Positions 1-8,428 of a stretch of DNA of 64,000 bases are shown here, piece by piece (position 1 is the first letter of the stretch; each line of letters opens with the position of its first letter). The translations under genes were made by a program, and so were the position numbers. The DNA is from Parahaliea mediterranea (GTDB lineage: Bacteria; Pseudomonadota; Gammaproteobacteria; Pseudomonadales; Halieaceae). The stretch spans positions 219,496 to 283,495 of the forward strand of contig NZ_QEWO01000006.1 in the NCBI RefSeq assembly GCF_003402235.1. Direction: 5' to 3'. Below the pieces are notes generated by a model. It was given only the letters and a program-made list of their open reading frames with translations, was not told the origin of the DNA and did not search any database.

Positions 1-1
1 C

Positions 2-376
2 CTGCTGGATTCCAACCAGGTGGTGGTGCTGGGGGCGGCCCTGGCGGCCGCGGCCTGCCTTGTCATGCTGCTGTGCTACACCCTGTGGCCCTCCAGCATC
101 TATTCGCTGATGCTGCCGATGATGCTCTACACCGCCGCCATGGGCCTGGTGCTGCCCCACGCCATGAACCTGGCGCTGCAGCCCTACCCCCACATGGCGG
201 GCACCGCCTCGGCCCTGCTCGGCTTTATCCAGATGGCCATTTCCGCTACCGCCGCCGGCACCATCGGCGCCCTCATGGGCAACTCGCCGGCCCCCATGGT
301 GTGGCTGATGACCGCCCTCAGCCTGCTGGCCCTTGCCCTGCTATACCGGGTGCGCAAAGGCGCCCCGCCCGCCTGA
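2..376 (+). CDS. MFS transporter, C-terminal end (partial)
   Basis: The reading frame is open from the first bases of the window, so only the last ~124 residues are seen and the true start lies upstream. The fragment is very hydrophobic, with about four transmembrane segments, and has the Pro/Gly-rich LPHAMN...AGTASALLGFIQM pattern seen near the end of 12-TM drug/proton antiporters of the Bcr/CflA type. It would sit in the inner membrane and export small molecules. The Bcr/CflA assignment is inferred from this short tail; another MFS subfamily is possible. The frame stops 54 bases before the next gene on the same strand. Confidence 0.65.
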   Translation: MLDSNQVVVLGAALAAAACLVMLLCYTLWPSSIYSLMLPMMLYTAAMGLVLPHAMNLALQPYPHMAGTASALLGFIQMAISATAAGTIGALMGNSPAPMVWLMTALSLLALALLYRVRKGAPPA

Positions 377-430
377 CCCCCATAGGGGCCTGTGGCATAC
401 TGTGGCGCCCACGCATTGCGGAGTAGTACC

Positions 431-1438
431 GTGCAGCACGCCGCCGACGTCACCCAGCTTATTGGCAACACCCCCCTGCTCCACCTGCGCCAGGTATCCG
501 AGCGCACCGGTTGCACCATTCTCGGCAAGGCGGAATTCCTGAACCCCGGCGGCTCGGTGAAAGACCGCACCGCCCTTGGCATCATCCGCGCCGCCGAGGC
601 CAGTGGCGAGCTGCAGCCAGGCGGGCGCATTGTGGAAGGCACCGCCGGCAATACCGGCATCGGCCTGACCCTGCTGGCCAATGCGCTGGGCTACACCAGC
701 ACCGTGGTCATGCCGATGACCCAGAGCAAGGAAAAAATCGACACCCTGGAACTGCTGGGGGCCGACCTGCACCTGGTGCCCGCCGCCTCCTACGCGGACC
801 CGGGCCACTACATTCACACCGCCGAACGACTGGCTGGCGAATACGCCGCCAAAGAAGCCCACGGCGCCGTGTGGGCGCGCCAATTCGACAATCTGGCCAA
901 TATGGCGGTGCACCGGGAAACCACCGGCCAGGAGATCTGGCAGCAGACCGGCGGCAAGGTGGATGGTTTTATCTGCGCCGTGGGCACCGGCGGCACCCTG
1001 GCCGGTGTGTCACAGGCCCTGAAGGCCCACAACCCCGCGGTGAAGATTGGCCTGGCCGACCCCTGCGGCGCCTCCCTCGGCGCCTGGTTCAATCGCGGCG
1101 AGTTGGCGCCCTCCGAGGGCAGCTCCATTCTTGAGGGCATCGGCATCAACCACATCACCAGCAACATTGCCGAAGCCCAGGTGGACTTTGCCTGGACCAT
1201 CAGCGACGCGGAATCCCTGCCCTACCTGTACGACCTGCTGCAGCACGAAGGGCTGTGCCTGGGGGGCTCCTCGGCCATCAATATCGCCGGTGCGGTCAAG
1301 CTGGCCGAGGCGCTGGGCCCGGGGCACACCATCGTCACCGTACTCTGCGACTACGGCAACCGCTACCAGAGCAAGCTGTTCAACCCGGTGTTCCTGCAGA
1401 ACAAAGACCTGCCGGTACCCGGCTGGCTCGCCATCTGA
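431..1438 (+). CDS. Cysteine synthase family PLP enzyme
   Basis: A 335-residue fold-type II PLP enzyme. Visible motifs are the PLP lysine in GGSVKDRT (about residue 44), the substrate loop EGTAGNTGIG, the phosphate-binding GTGGTLAGV and a C-terminal SKLFNP block. The family makes cysteine from O-acetylserine and sulfide, or runs related beta-replacement or desulfhydrase chemistry, in the cytoplasm; the exact substrate cannot be read from the sequence. A GTG start at 431 is chosen because GGAG lies 7 bases upstream and the protein then begins right before the conserved TQLIGNTPL. The upstream ATG at 392 adds 13 residues that look non-native. An FMN reductase follows 31 bases downstream, probably in the same transcript. 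Confidence 0.85.
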   Translation: MQHAADVTQLIGNTPLLHLRQVSERTGCTILGKAEFLNPGGSVKDRTALGIIRAAEASGELQPGGRIVEGTAGNTGIGLTLLANALGYTSTVVMPMTQSKEKIDTLELLGADLHLVPAASYADPGHYIHTAERLAGEYAAKEAHGAVWARQFDNLANMAVHRETTGQEIWQQTGGKVDGFICAVGTGGTLAGVSQALKAHNPAVKIGLADPCGASLGAWFNRGELAPSEGSSILEGIGINHITSNIAEAQVDFAWTISDAESLPYLYDLLQHEGLCLGGSSAINIAGAVKLAEALGPGHTIVTVLCDYGNRYQSKLFNPVFLQNKDLPVPGWLAI

Positions 1439-1469
1439 GCCTCACCCACCCACCCTGAGAGGACCCCAC

Positions 1470-2090
1470 ATGAAAATCGGCCTGATCTGCGGCAGCCACC
1501 GCCCCAACTCACAGAGCGGCAAGGTCGCGCGCTATATCGAACGCGCCCTGCGTGAGCAGTCCCTCTGCGACGATACCTGGCTGCTGGACCTCGCCCACTC
1601 AGACCTGCCCTTCTGGGACGAAGGTGTGTGGGACAGCGACAACGCCGAATGGCAGGCCCACCTCGATCCCCTGCGCGAACAGCTGCACAGCTGCGACGCC
1701 TTTGTGGTGATTTCACCCGAGTGGCACGGCATGGTGCCGGCCAAGCTGAAGAACTTCTTCCTGATGTGGACGGCGGGCGAGGAGATCTCCCACAAGCCGG
1801 CACTTATCGTCACCACCTCGGTTGCCGATGGCGGCTCCTTCCCCGTTGCCGAGCTGCGCACCAGCAGCTACAAAAACAGCCGCCTCTGCTACCTGCCGGA
1901 GCACCTGATCATTCGCTACGTGGATACGGTGTTCAACGATAACCCCGAAGACAACAAGGCCAGCGCCCAGGAATACTTTGAGGCGCGCCTGACCTATTGC
2001 CTGGAGCTGCTGCGTGAATACGCCCTGGCCTTCCGGCAGATTCGCGCCAGCGGCAAAGCCAGCTTGAGCGTGTACAGCAGCGGGATGTAG
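1470..2090 (+). CDS. NADPH-dependent FMN reductase family protein
   Basis: A 206-residue flavodoxin-like protein. The N-terminal beta strand and phosphate loop GLICGSHRPNSQSGKVA and the later PEWHGMVPAKLKNFF segment are the two FMN-contact regions of the NADPH-dependent FMN reductase/ArsH/chromate reductase superfamily. It would reduce flavin or quinone substrates with NAD(P)H in the cytoplasm; the physiological substrate is unknown. A GAGAGGA ribosome binding site precedes the ATG. It follows the cysteine-synthase-like gene closely, suggesting a two-gene unit. The frame ends about 50 bases before the terminator of the convergent dsbA gene. Confidence 0.8.
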   Translation: MKIGLICGSHRPNSQSGKVARYIERALREQSLCDDTWLLDLAHSDLPFWDEGVWDSDNAEWQAHLDPLREQLHSCDAFVVISPEWHGMVPAKLKNFFLMWTAGEEISHKPALIVTTSVADGGSFPVAELRTSSYKNSRLCYLPEHLIIRYVDTVFNDNPEDNKASAQEYFEARLTYCLELLREYALAFRQIRASGKASLSVYSSGM

Positions 2091-2138
2091 CGGCAGCCAA
2101 ACGCCCAGGCGCAAAGACCAAGGCACAAAAGCCAAGAC

Positions 2139-2167
2139 AAAAAAAGGCGGACTCTGTCGAGCCCGCC
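2139..2167 (-). terminator. Rho-independent terminator after dsbA
   Basis: On the minus strand a GC-rich hairpin (GGCGGGCTC / GAGTCCGCC, four-base loop, one G-T pair) is followed by seven T residues. It lies 26 bases past the dsbA stop codon. On the plus strand the same hairpin has only a short T run, so it may terminate the FMN reductase gene weakly. Confidence 0.85.
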
Positions 2168-2193
2168 CCGGTTTTAAGGCATCGTCGGCTGGT

Positions 2194-2829
2194 TTACTCG
2201 GCGCCGCCGGCTGCGCGCTCCTTCTCAATCAGGAAGTCGGCAATCTTCAGCATGTTCGCCTGGCTGCCCGCCTTGCGGGTGCTGATGCGGTACTTGCCGG
2301 CCACCATCATCTCCGGGGTGCCGGTAATTTTGGCGGCGCGGGCGCGGCTGTTGGCCTGGCGCACCTGGCTGTTCACGCCGAAGGAGCCGTAGGCCTTGTC
2401 AAAATCCTCACCGGATACCCCGTTGGCGGTAAACAGCTCCTTGATTTCCTTGTCGGACTGCAGGCGCTTGTGGTCCACGTTCATGGCCTGGAACAGCACC
2501 GGGTGCAGGGTGTCCAGCACGCCGAGCACTTCAGCCGTGTAATAGGCCTTGGCGTGCAGTTCCATGGGCTTGTTCCACACAGCGGGCGAGCCAATGAAGG
2601 CCACGTCATCCCCCAGCCCCTTCTTCCACTGGCTGATCAGCGGCTCGAAATTGTAGCAGTGGCCGCAGCCGTACCAGAAAAACTCCGCCACCTCGACCTT
2701 GTCACCGCTGCCGGTGCGAATCGGCGGGCTGATCAGGTCGTAGTGTTCACCTTCCTTGTAGTCCTCGGCGTTCGCCGCAAACGGGGCCAGGGCGACCATC
2801 GCAAAGGCCAGTACCAGGTGCTTCAGCAT
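2194..2829 (-). CDS. dsbA: Thiol:disulfide interchange protein DsbA
   Basis: A 211-residue exported thioredoxin-fold oxidase that introduces disulfide bonds into periplasmic proteins and is normally recharged by DsbB. A signal peptide ends near residue 21 (FAANA/ED). The active site is C55-G-H-C58 and the conserved cis-proline is at about residue 172 in TGTPEMMV. The active-site dipeptide is Gly-His rather than the Pro-His typical of DsbA. Length is normal. It lies downstream of the cytochrome c4 gene on the same strand, an arrangement also known from Pseudomonas, and it has its own terminator. Confidence 0.93.
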   Translation of the reverse strand: MLKHLVLAFAMVALAPFAANAEDYKEGEHYDLISPPIRTGSGDKVEVAEFFWYGCGHCYNFEPLISQWKKGLGDDVAFIGSPAVWNKPMELHAKAYYTAEVLGVLDTLHPVLFQAMNVDHKRLQSDKEIKELFTANGVSGEDFDKAYGSFGVNSQVRQANSRARAAKITGTPEMMVAGKYRISTRKAGSQANMLKIADFLIEKERAAGGAE

Positions 2830-2931
2830 GTTGTTCTCCTGTGAGTGCTCCAGCGTAAGACCGCTATTTAACGGGATTGTTCAGTGATGGGCAAAGTGCA
2901 TATGTCACTTGTGGCGCCCTTGCCCGGACGT

Positions 2932-2957
2932 AAAAAAGGCGGCCGCAGCCGCCTTTT
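2932..2957 (-). terminator. Terminator after cytochrome c4 gene
   Basis: A perfect six-base-pair hairpin GGCGGC/GCCGCC with a four-base loop is followed on the minus strand by six T residues. It sits 22 bases beyond the cytochrome c4 stop. Four T residues on the plus side mean it could work in both directions. Confidence 0.85.
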
Positions 2958-2979
2958 AATTCAGCCCTGGCGCACCGGG

Positions 2980-3609
2980 CTATTTCAGGCCGGCGGCGTA
3001 GCTTGATACCGCCTGGATTTCCTTGTCGCTAAGGCCAAAGGCCGTGCTGCGCATGATGCGGGTATCGCCATCGTTGGTGCGCCCGGTGTCATCCTCATGG
3101 CCCTTGCGGTACATCTCCAACTGGGAGGCGATGTAGTCGGCGTGCTGCCCGGCGAGTGAGGGGAAGCCGGCGGGGGCATTGCCCTTGCCGTTGGGCGAGT
3201 GGCAGGCCATGCAGGCGGGCACACCGCGCTCGGCGACACCGGCGCGATAGACTTTTTCACCCAGCGCCAGCAGCGCCGGGTCGGTCTGGCTGCCGCTGCG
3301 AGGCTGGGCCGCGAAGAAGGCAGCCATATCCGCCAGTTGCTGGTCGCTTTTGCCATCCAGCTGGCCGGCCATGGTGGGCACGGGGCGAGCGCCGTCGCGA
3401 ATATCCTGCAATTGCTTCAGCAAATAGCGCTCATTCTGTCCGGCGAGCTTCGGAAAGGTGGGAGCCGGACTGTTGCCATCAGCCCCGTGGCAGGCGCTAC
3501 AGGCCGTCACCAGGGCCTTGCCTGCTTCCGCATCGCCACTGAGGGTCGCCGCCCAGGCGCCGTGGCTCAATCCAATTAACAGGCCGAAAATTGCTACAGA
3601 TCTTTTCAT
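2980..3609 (-). CDS. Cytochrome c4 (dihaem)
   Basis: A 209-residue periplasmic dihaem cytochrome c. A signal peptide ends at about residue 21 (GAWA/A). Two class I cytochrome domains follow, with haem-binding CSACH (residues 37-41) and CMACH (residues 133-137). Likely axial methionines are in VPTMAG and TRIMRS. In the family, c4 carries electrons from the bc1 complex to terminal oxidases such as the caa3 oxidase encoded about 5-13 kb further right. It is followed by a terminator and then dsbA. A second, single-haem cytochrome gene lies 36 bases upstream on the same strand. Confidence 0.92.
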   Translation of the reverse strand: MKRSVAIFGLLIGLSHGAWAATLSGDAEAGKALVTACSACHGADGNSPAPTFPKLAGQNERYLLKQLQDIRDGARPVPTMAGQLDGKSDQQLADMAAFFAAQPRSGSQTDPALLALGEKVYRAGVAERGVPACMACHSPNGKGNAPAGFPSLAGQHADYIASQLEMYRKGHEDDTGRTNDGDTRIMRSTAFGLSDKEIQAVSSYAAGLK

Positions 3610-3645
3610 TGTTCTTCCAAGCGTAAACTTTCGGAGGCCGCCAGC

Positions 3646-3951
3646 TTATTTGGCCGGCGTTGCCATGAATTCGATCAGGGCTTTGTAGTCCTCATCGCTG
3701 CAGTCAAAGCACATACCTTTGGGGGGCATGGCGTTGAAGCCGTTGTGCACGGACTCCATCAGCACATCGTCACCCTTGTCCAGATGCGGCTTCCAGGCCT
3801 CCACGTCATGGGTCTTGGGAGCGCCGGCAGTGCCGGCCGCATGGCAAATGGCACAGCTCTTGTTGTACTTGTCCATGGGAACCTCCGCCTGGCTTACGGC
3901 AGAGAAAGTGGCCGTGATCAGCACGGCGGCGGCAGCAGTCAGTGTTTTCAT
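3646..3951 (-). CDS. Cytochrome c5 family protein
   Basis: A 101-residue single-haem periplasmic cytochrome. The signal peptide ends near residue 22 (SQA/E). The haem motif is CAICH (residues 33-37), the probable axial Met is in NAMPPKGM, and a C-terminal pair C81-x-x-C84 matches the disulfide characteristic of cytochrome c5. Its role is electron transfer in the periplasm, probably to the same oxidases as the adjacent cytochrome c4. It is divergent from engB, with a 131-base region between the two start codons that should hold promoters for both. Confidence 0.9.
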   Translation of the reverse strand: MKTLTAAAAVLITATFSAVSQAEVPMDKYNKSCAICHAAGTAGAPKTHDVEAWKPHLDKGDDVLMESVHNGFNAMPPKGMCFDCSDEDYKALIEFMATPAK

Positions 3952-4082
3952 TAACCCACCTCGAAAACTCGAATGGTTTTATAATTCCCCGCGCCAAAAC
4001 AAAAAATTAGCCGGGGAACCGGCATAAAAAGCTGTGGCATTATATACGACTTATCCACCGCAGAAAAAGGCAAGCCAGGCCC

Positions 4083-4745
4083 ATGTCCGAGGCACCCGAA
4101 ACTCCCGCCCCCACAGCCCCGGACTACCGCAGGGCCGAATTTTTGACCAGCGCCGGTAAATTTGCCCAATGCCCGGAGGACAGCGGCTGGGAAGTGGCCT
4201 TTGCCGGGCGCTCCAATGCCGGCAAATCCAGCGCCATCAACAGCCTGACGGGCAATGCCAAGCTGGCGCGCACCTCCAAGACGCCCGGCCGCACCCAGCT
4301 CATCAACTTCTTTACCCTGAGCCCCAGCCAGCGCCTGGTGGACCTGCCCGGCTACGGCTTTGCCAAGGTGCCACAGAAGGTCAAGCTGGAATGGACCAAA
4401 CAACTGGAGGCCTACCTGGCCCAGCGCCAGAGCCTGCGCGGCCTGGTGCTGCTGATGGATGTGCGCCACCCCCTGCAGCCCTTCGACCAGCAGATGCTGG
4501 GCTGGGCCCTGGCCGCCCACATGCCGGTGCACATTCTGCTGACCAAGGCGGACAAACTGAAAAAGGGACCGGCGGGCAACACCCTGCTGCAGGTACGCAA
4601 AGAGTTGAAGGCCCACGCCGACCTGGTGAGTGTGCAGCTGTTTTCCGCGCTCAAGCACAGCGGCCACAAGGAGCTGATCAAGGTGCTGGACGGCTGGCTG
4701 ACCGACGACTCCGTCTATGAAGACGAGGAAATTGAATCTGTTTGA
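4083..4745 (+). CDS. engB: Ribosome biogenesis GTPase EngB (YihA/YsxC)
   Basis: A 220-residue TrmE-Era-EngA-like GTPase needed for late assembly of the 50S ribosomal subunit. All G motifs are visible: G1 GRSNAGKSS (about residues 42-50), G2/switch [10 protein letters not shown]3 DLPGYG, G4 TKADK and G5 SALK. Length is near the family norm with a short acidic C-terminal tail. The gene is convergent with polA across a 233-base intergenic region, the same arrangement as in Escherichia coli (polA-spf-yihA) and Pseudomonas. Confidence 0.95.
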   Translation: MSEAPETPAPTAPDYRRAEFLTSAGKFAQCPEDSGWEVAFAGRSNAGKSSAINSLTGNAKLARTSKTPGRTQLINFFTLSPSQRLVDLPGYGFAKVPQKVKLEWTKQLEAYLAQRQSLRGLVLLMDVRHPLQPFDQQMLGWALAAHMPVHILLTKADKLKKGPAGNTLLQVRKELKAHADLVSVQLFSALKHSGHKELIKVLDGWLTDDSVYEDEEIESV

Positions 4746-4784
4746 CCGGGGCGGGAAAGTCTGCAAAAAGGGCAAGGCTGCTGC

Positions 4785-4824
4785 AAAAAAAGCCCGGTGC
4801 CTATAGGGGGGTAGGCGACCGGGC
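4785..4824 (-). terminator. Strong terminator between polA and engB
   Basis: On the minus strand GCCCGGT pairs with ACCGGGC, and an inner GCCTA pairs with TAGGC across an eight-base loop; seven T residues follow. It lies 155-195 bases past the polA stop, much further than a simple polA terminator needs to be, so it may end a separate small RNA. Confidence 0.85.
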
Positions 4825-4950
4825 AGCTTGGGTCTCTGGGGAAGAGACTTTGCTCTGATGGCGGCCCATGGAGAGTGACCGCCGGAGCGTGTAGCAGCAA
4901 GCTACGTCTACTCTGACTGGCCCTCCCCGGCTTAGTTCCAGCCCGGCGAG
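4785..4950 (-). ncRNA. Candidate small RNA downstream of polA (Spot 42/ErsA position)
   Basis: The non-coding stretch between polA and engB forms several hairpins in series on the minus strand before a Rho-independent terminator: GTAGC/GCTAC (4891-4905), a GCTC+GGCGG/CCGCC+GAGC stem (about 4852-4889), GTCTC/GAGAC (4832-4848) and the terminator stem (4792-4824). In E. coli the Spot 42 RNA gene spf, and in Pseudomonas the ErsA RNA, occupy this same polA-downstream site and strand. No primary-sequence match to either was recognised. The 5' end is a guess; a TTGAAA box near 4965 could be a -35 element. It could instead be only a long structured polA 3' UTR. Confidence 0.45.
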
Positions 4951-4978
4951 AAAAATTTCAAATAATTCTCCCCCGTCG

Positions 4979-7696
4979 TCAGTGGGCCTCGTCCCAGTTG
5001 TCGCCCACGCCCGCCTCCACCAGCAGCGGCACGGCAAGGCTCGCCGCACCGGACATCAGCTCGCACACCCGGGCGCTGATGGCATCAACCTTGTCACGCG
5101 CCACCTCCAGCACCAGCTCGTCGTGCACCTGCATGATCAGGCGGGCATCGGCGCCCTCCTCCCGCAGCCAGGCGTCCACCGCCAGCATGGCCTTTTTGAT
5201 GATGTCCGCCGCGCTGCCCTGCATGGGGGCGTTGATGGCGGTGCGCTCGGCGGCCTGCACCCGCATTTTATTGCGGGCGTTGATCTCCGGCAGGTAGAGA
5301 CGGCGGCCGAACAGGGTTTCCACGTAACCCTTGTCGTGAGCCTGTTCCCGGGTGCGATCCATGTAGTCCTGCACCCCGGGGTAGCGCTCGAAGTAGCGAT
5401 CGATGTATTCCTGGGCCTCGTTGCGCCCCAGGTGCAACTGGCGCGCCAAACCAAAGGCGGACATGCCGTAGATCAGGCCGAAGTTGATGGCCTTGGCCTT
5501 GCGGCGCTGCTCGGCCGATACCGCCGCCAGCTCGGTGCCAAAAACCTCCGCGGCCGTGGCCCGGTGCACGTCCTGGCCTTCGCGGAAGGCACCGAGCAGG
5601 CCCTCATCGCCGGACAGGTGGGCCATGATGCGCAGCTCGATCTGGGAATAGTCCGCCGCCACAATGCGGTAGCCCTCGGGGGCGATGAAGGCCTGGCGCA
5701 CGCGCCGGCCCTCCTCGGTGCGAATGGGGATGTTCTGCAGGTTCGGGTCCGAGGATGACAGCCGCCCGGTGGCCGCCACCGCCTGGTGGTAGGAGGTGTG
5801 TACGCGCCCGGTTTTCGGGTTGATCATCTCCGGCAGCTTGTCGGTGTAGGTGGACTTCAGCTTGCTCAGGCTGCGGTACTCCAGCAGCACCTTGGGCAGG
5901 GGGTAGTCCAGGGCCAGCTCCACCAGCACCTCCTCCGCCGTGGAGGGCGCGCCCTTGGGCGTCTTGCGGATCACCGGTAATTCCAGCTTCTCGAACAGGA
6001 TTTCCCCCAGCTGCTTGGGCGAGCCCAGGTTGAAGGGCTGGCCGGCGAGGTCGTGGGCCTGTTGCTCCAAAGCCTGCAGGCGCTTGCCGAGATCGCCACT
6101 CTGCTGCTGCAGCATCTCGCGGGACAGCAGGGCCCCCTGCCGTTCGATGCGCGACAGCACCGGCACCAGGGGCAGCTCGATGTCGTGGAACACGCCGGCC
6201 AGGTCGCCCTCGGCCTCCAGCCTCGGCCACAGACACTGGTGCAGGCGCAGGGTGATGTCGGCATCCTCGGCGGCATAGGGGCCGGCCTGCTCCAGCGGAA
6301 TCTGGTTGAAGGTGAGCTGCTTGGCGCCCTTGCCGGCAATGTCTTCAAAGTGGATGGTCTTGTGGCCGAGGTACTTGAGGGCCAGGCTGTCCATGTCGTG
6401 GCGGGTGGCCACCGAATCCAGCACGTAGGACTCCAGCATGGTGTCGTAGCGGATGCCGCGCAGCGTAATGCCGTGGTTGGCCAGCACGCTGGCATCGTAC
6501 TTGAGGTTCTGCCCTACCTTGGCGCGCGCATCGTCTTCCAGCAGCGGCTGCAACTGGGCCAGTACCGCGTCGCGCTCCAGTTGCTCGGGGGCACCCGGAT
6601 AGTCATGGGCCAGGGGCACATAGGCCGCCTCCCCCGCCGCCACTGCAAACGACAGGCCGACGATTTCGGCGTCCATATAGTTCAGGCTGGTGGTTTCGGT
6701 ATCGAAGGCAAACAGCTCGGCCTGGGCCAGACGCGCCAGCCAGGCATCCAGCACTGACTGCTCGGTGATGATGTCATAGCGGGCCTCCACCGCCTCGCTC
6801 TGCACCACATCGCCCTCCCCCAGCAGCTCATCCAGCCAGGCCTTGAACTCCAGCCGGGTGTACCACTCAAGCAGGGCCTCTTTGTCCGGCGCACCGTTGG
6901 CGAGATCCTCCGGGGTGTCATCCAATTCAACGTCGGTTTTGATGGTCGCCAGCTCGTAGGACAAAAATGCCTTGTCGCGCTCGGCTTCCAGCTTGGCGGC
7001 CATGGATTTGGACCCGCGAAAACCCAGCTCGGCCACCTTGTCCAGGTTGGCGTAGAGCGCCTCGAGCCCGCCCAGGCCCTGCAGCAGGGCCAGCGCGGTT
7101 TTTTCACCAACGCCCGGAACGCCGGGAATGTTGTCGACTTTGTCGCCCATCAGGGCAAGAAAATCGATGATCAGCTCAGGCGGAATGCCGAACTTCTCCT
7201 CCACACCGGCCACATCCATCACCGTGTCGGTCATGGTGTTCACCAGGGTGGTGTTGGCATCCACCAGCTGCGCCATGTCCTTGTCGCCGGTGGAGATGAT
7301 GACCGCCCTGCCCTGGGCACTCGCCTGCCGCGCCAGGGTGCCAATGACGTCGTCGGCCTCCACCCCGGGCACACACAGCAGCGGCAGGCCCAGGGCCCGC
7401 ACCAGGGCGTGAATGGGCTCTACCTGCTCGCGCAGCTCATCGGGCATGGGCGGGCGCTGGGCCTTGTATTCGGCAAACAGCTCATCGCGGAAGGTCTTGC
7501 CCTTGGCGTCGAACACCACCGCCACCGGGCTCTCTGGATAGTCCTTCATCAGGCGCTTGATCATGCTGATCACACCTTTGACGGCACCAGTGGATTCCCC
7601 TTTGGAATTGGTTAGCGGCGGAAGGGCGTGGAAGGCGCGATAGAGGTAGGAGGAACCATCCACCAGAACCAGGGGCGCAGTGTGGGAAGCGGGCAT
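4979..7696 (-). CDS. polA: DNA polymerase I
   Basis: A 905-residue family A polymerase with three domains: 5'-3' exonuclease ([12 protein letters not shown] at the N terminus), 3'-5' exonuclease and polymerase. The proofreading site looks intact: DTET at about residue 331, then NLKYD and YAAEDAD. Polymerase motif A is DYSQIELR near residue 681, motif B is [14 protein letters not shown], and motif C is QVHDEL near residue 855. The ATG at 7696 is chosen because GAGA lies six bases upstream and the spacing to LVLVDG equals that of E. coli PolA. The ATG at 7702 is nearly as good. The frame remains open further upstream but that part shows no family similarity. Confidence 0.95.
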   Translation of the reverse strand: MPASHTAPLVLVDGSSYLYRAFHALPPLTNSKGESTGAVKGVISMIKRLMKDYPESPVAVVFDAKGKTFRDELFAEYKAQRPPMPDELREQVEPIHALVRALGLPLLCVPGVEADDVIGTLARQASAQGRAVIISTGDKDMAQLVDANTTLVNTMTDTVMDVAGVEEKFGIPPELIIDFLALMGDKVDNIPGVPGVGEKTALALLQGLGGLEALYANLDKVAELGFRGSKSMAAKLEAERDKAFLSYELATIKTDVELDDTPEDLANGAPDKEALLEWYTRLEFKAWLDELLGEGDVVQSEAVEARYDIITEQSVLDAWLARLAQAELFAFDTETTSLNYMDAEIVGLSFAVAAGEAAYVPLAHDYPGAPEQLERDAVLAQLQPLLEDDARAKVGQNLKYDASVLANHGITLRGIRYDTMLESYVLDSVATRHDMDSLALKYLGHKTIHFEDIAGKGAKQLTFNQIPLEQAGPYAAEDADITLRLHQCLWPRLEAEGDLAGVFHDIELPLVPVLSRIERQGALLSREMLQQQSGDLGKRLQALEQQAHDLAGQPFNLGSPKQLGEILFEKLELPVIRKTPKGAPSTAEEVLVELALDYPLPKVLLEYRSLSKLKSTYTDKLPEMINPKTGRVHTSYHQAVAATGRLSSSDPNLQNIPIRTEEGRRVRQAFIAPEGYRIVAADYSQIELRIMAHLSGDEGLLGAFREGQDVHRATAAEVFGTELAAVSAEQRRKAKAINFGLIYGMSAFGLARQLHLGRNEAQEYIDRYFERYPGVQDYMDRTREQAHDKGYVETLFGRRLYLPEINARNKMRVQAAERTAINAPMQGSAADIIKKAMLAVDAWLREEGADARLIMQVHDELVLEVARDKVDAISARVCELMSGAASLAVPLLVEAGVGDNWDEAH

Positions 7697-8002
7697 AGGC
7701 ATTCTCGGGTCGCAGTGTATCCAGGCGCGCGCTGCGACAGTGATCGACTGCACCAGCTCGGCTGACCAAGCGGGCATTAAAGCCCAAGCCACCCCGGATT
7801 GCCACGCCGACAGCCCCCCTGCCCCCTCCGCTGCCCGGCAGCGCCGCCGCGCCACACGGCCTGTTACCCGCCGGAATTAGGCCGCAAAAACATGAATATT
7901 TTGTTAACTAAAATAGAACGAACCCATAAAACTCACTATTTATTCTTATAAAACAGAGAGTTAGTAGTCATACGTGAATTTGCACAAAGTTAACCGCCCC
8001 CC

Positions 8003-8030
8003 TTGAAACATCACAAAATAACGCCACAAT
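8003..8030 (+). promoter_or_regulatory. Candidate sigma70 promoter of the small exported protein
   Basis: TTGAAA (8003-8008) matches the -35 consensus at five of six bases and CACAAT (8025-8030) matches the -10 at four of six, with a 16-base spacer in AT-rich DNA. Transcription would start near 8037, just before the inverted repeat at 8041. Confidence 0.35.
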
Positions 8031-8040
8031 ACACACCCAA

Positions 8041-8079
8041 GTAACAAAAGTGTTACCCGAAAAGGAAATTGGTAACACC
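8041..8079 (+). promoter_or_regulatory. TGTTAC inverted repeats in the leader
   Basis: GTAACA-AAAG-TGTTAC (8041-8056) is a perfect 6-4-6 inverted repeat. A second copy of the half-site, GGTAACAC at 8071-8078, pairs with GTGTTACC at 8050-8057. The three half-sites in under 40 bases lie between the promoter candidate and the start codon at 8096. They could be an operator or alternative leader hairpins. Confidence 0.4.
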
Positions 8080-8095
8080 CATAGAGGATGACATC

Positions 8096-8374
8096 ATGAA
8101 AGTACGTTCTGTTTTAGCTCTTTTAACACTGGCCGTGGCTCCCCTGGCCAACGCCCAATCCGTTGACCAGGTGCTGGTGCGCGCCGCGCAGGCCGCCAAG
8201 GCCGAAATCCAGGCGCAGGAAGCCCAGGAGGCCCCCGCCAGCGAGCGTGACGTGGCCAACCTGGCGACTAAAGTCGAACTGGTTGCGGTAGACCTGGACA
8301 AGGTATTGGAGCAACGCTTCGATCGCGGCGGCGACATTCCCCGCCCGTCGGAAGCCATGCTGGTGAGCAACTAA
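8096..8374 (+). CDS. Small exported protein of unknown function
   Basis: A 92-residue protein with a clear Sec signal peptide (basic start, hydrophobic core, cleavage after NA near residue 20). The mature part is short, helical in character and rich in Ala, Glu and Val, with a QAQEAQEAP segment that suggests an amphipathic or coiled-coil helix. There is no cysteine and no lipobox. The ATG at 8096 has AGAGGA at a good distance. No family was recognised. It is divergent from polA and convergent with the SCO1 gene; its job is unknown. Confidence 0.65.
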   Translation: MKVRSVLALLTLAVAPLANAQSVDQVLVRAAQAAKAEIQAQEAQEAPASERDVANLATKVELVAVDLDKVLEQRFDRGGDIPRPSEAMLVSN

Positions 8375-8391
8375 GTCACCCGCCACGCACC

Positions 8392-8412
8392 GGCGCGCTA
8401 TTGCGGCGCGCC
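8392..8412. terminator. GC hairpin between convergent genes
   Basis: GGCGCGC (8392-8398) pairs with GCGCGCC (8406-8412) across a seven-base loop, between the convergent small exported protein gene and SCO1. There is no T run on either strand, so it is at best a weak or Rho-assisted end. Confidence 0.35.
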
Positions 8413-8428
8413 GCCGTCACCCTGGTGC

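Larger units (their letters stand above)
7697..8095. other. Intergenic region, AT-rich, divergent promoters
   Basis: About 400 bases with no convincing gene. The left half (to about 7880) is GC-rich leader of polA. The right half (about 7880-8060) is sharply AT-rich compared with all neighbouring genes and carries a promoter candidate and TGTTAC-type inverted repeats just before the small exported protein gene. Confidence 0.6.

Noticed and set aside
4785..4950. 6S RNA as an identity for the polA-engB RNA candidate
   Set aside because: A few short words resemble 6S RNA (GGGCCAGTC, CGCTCCG), but the long closing stem and central bulge could not be built convincingly and the locus is not that of 6S RNA (beside zapA).
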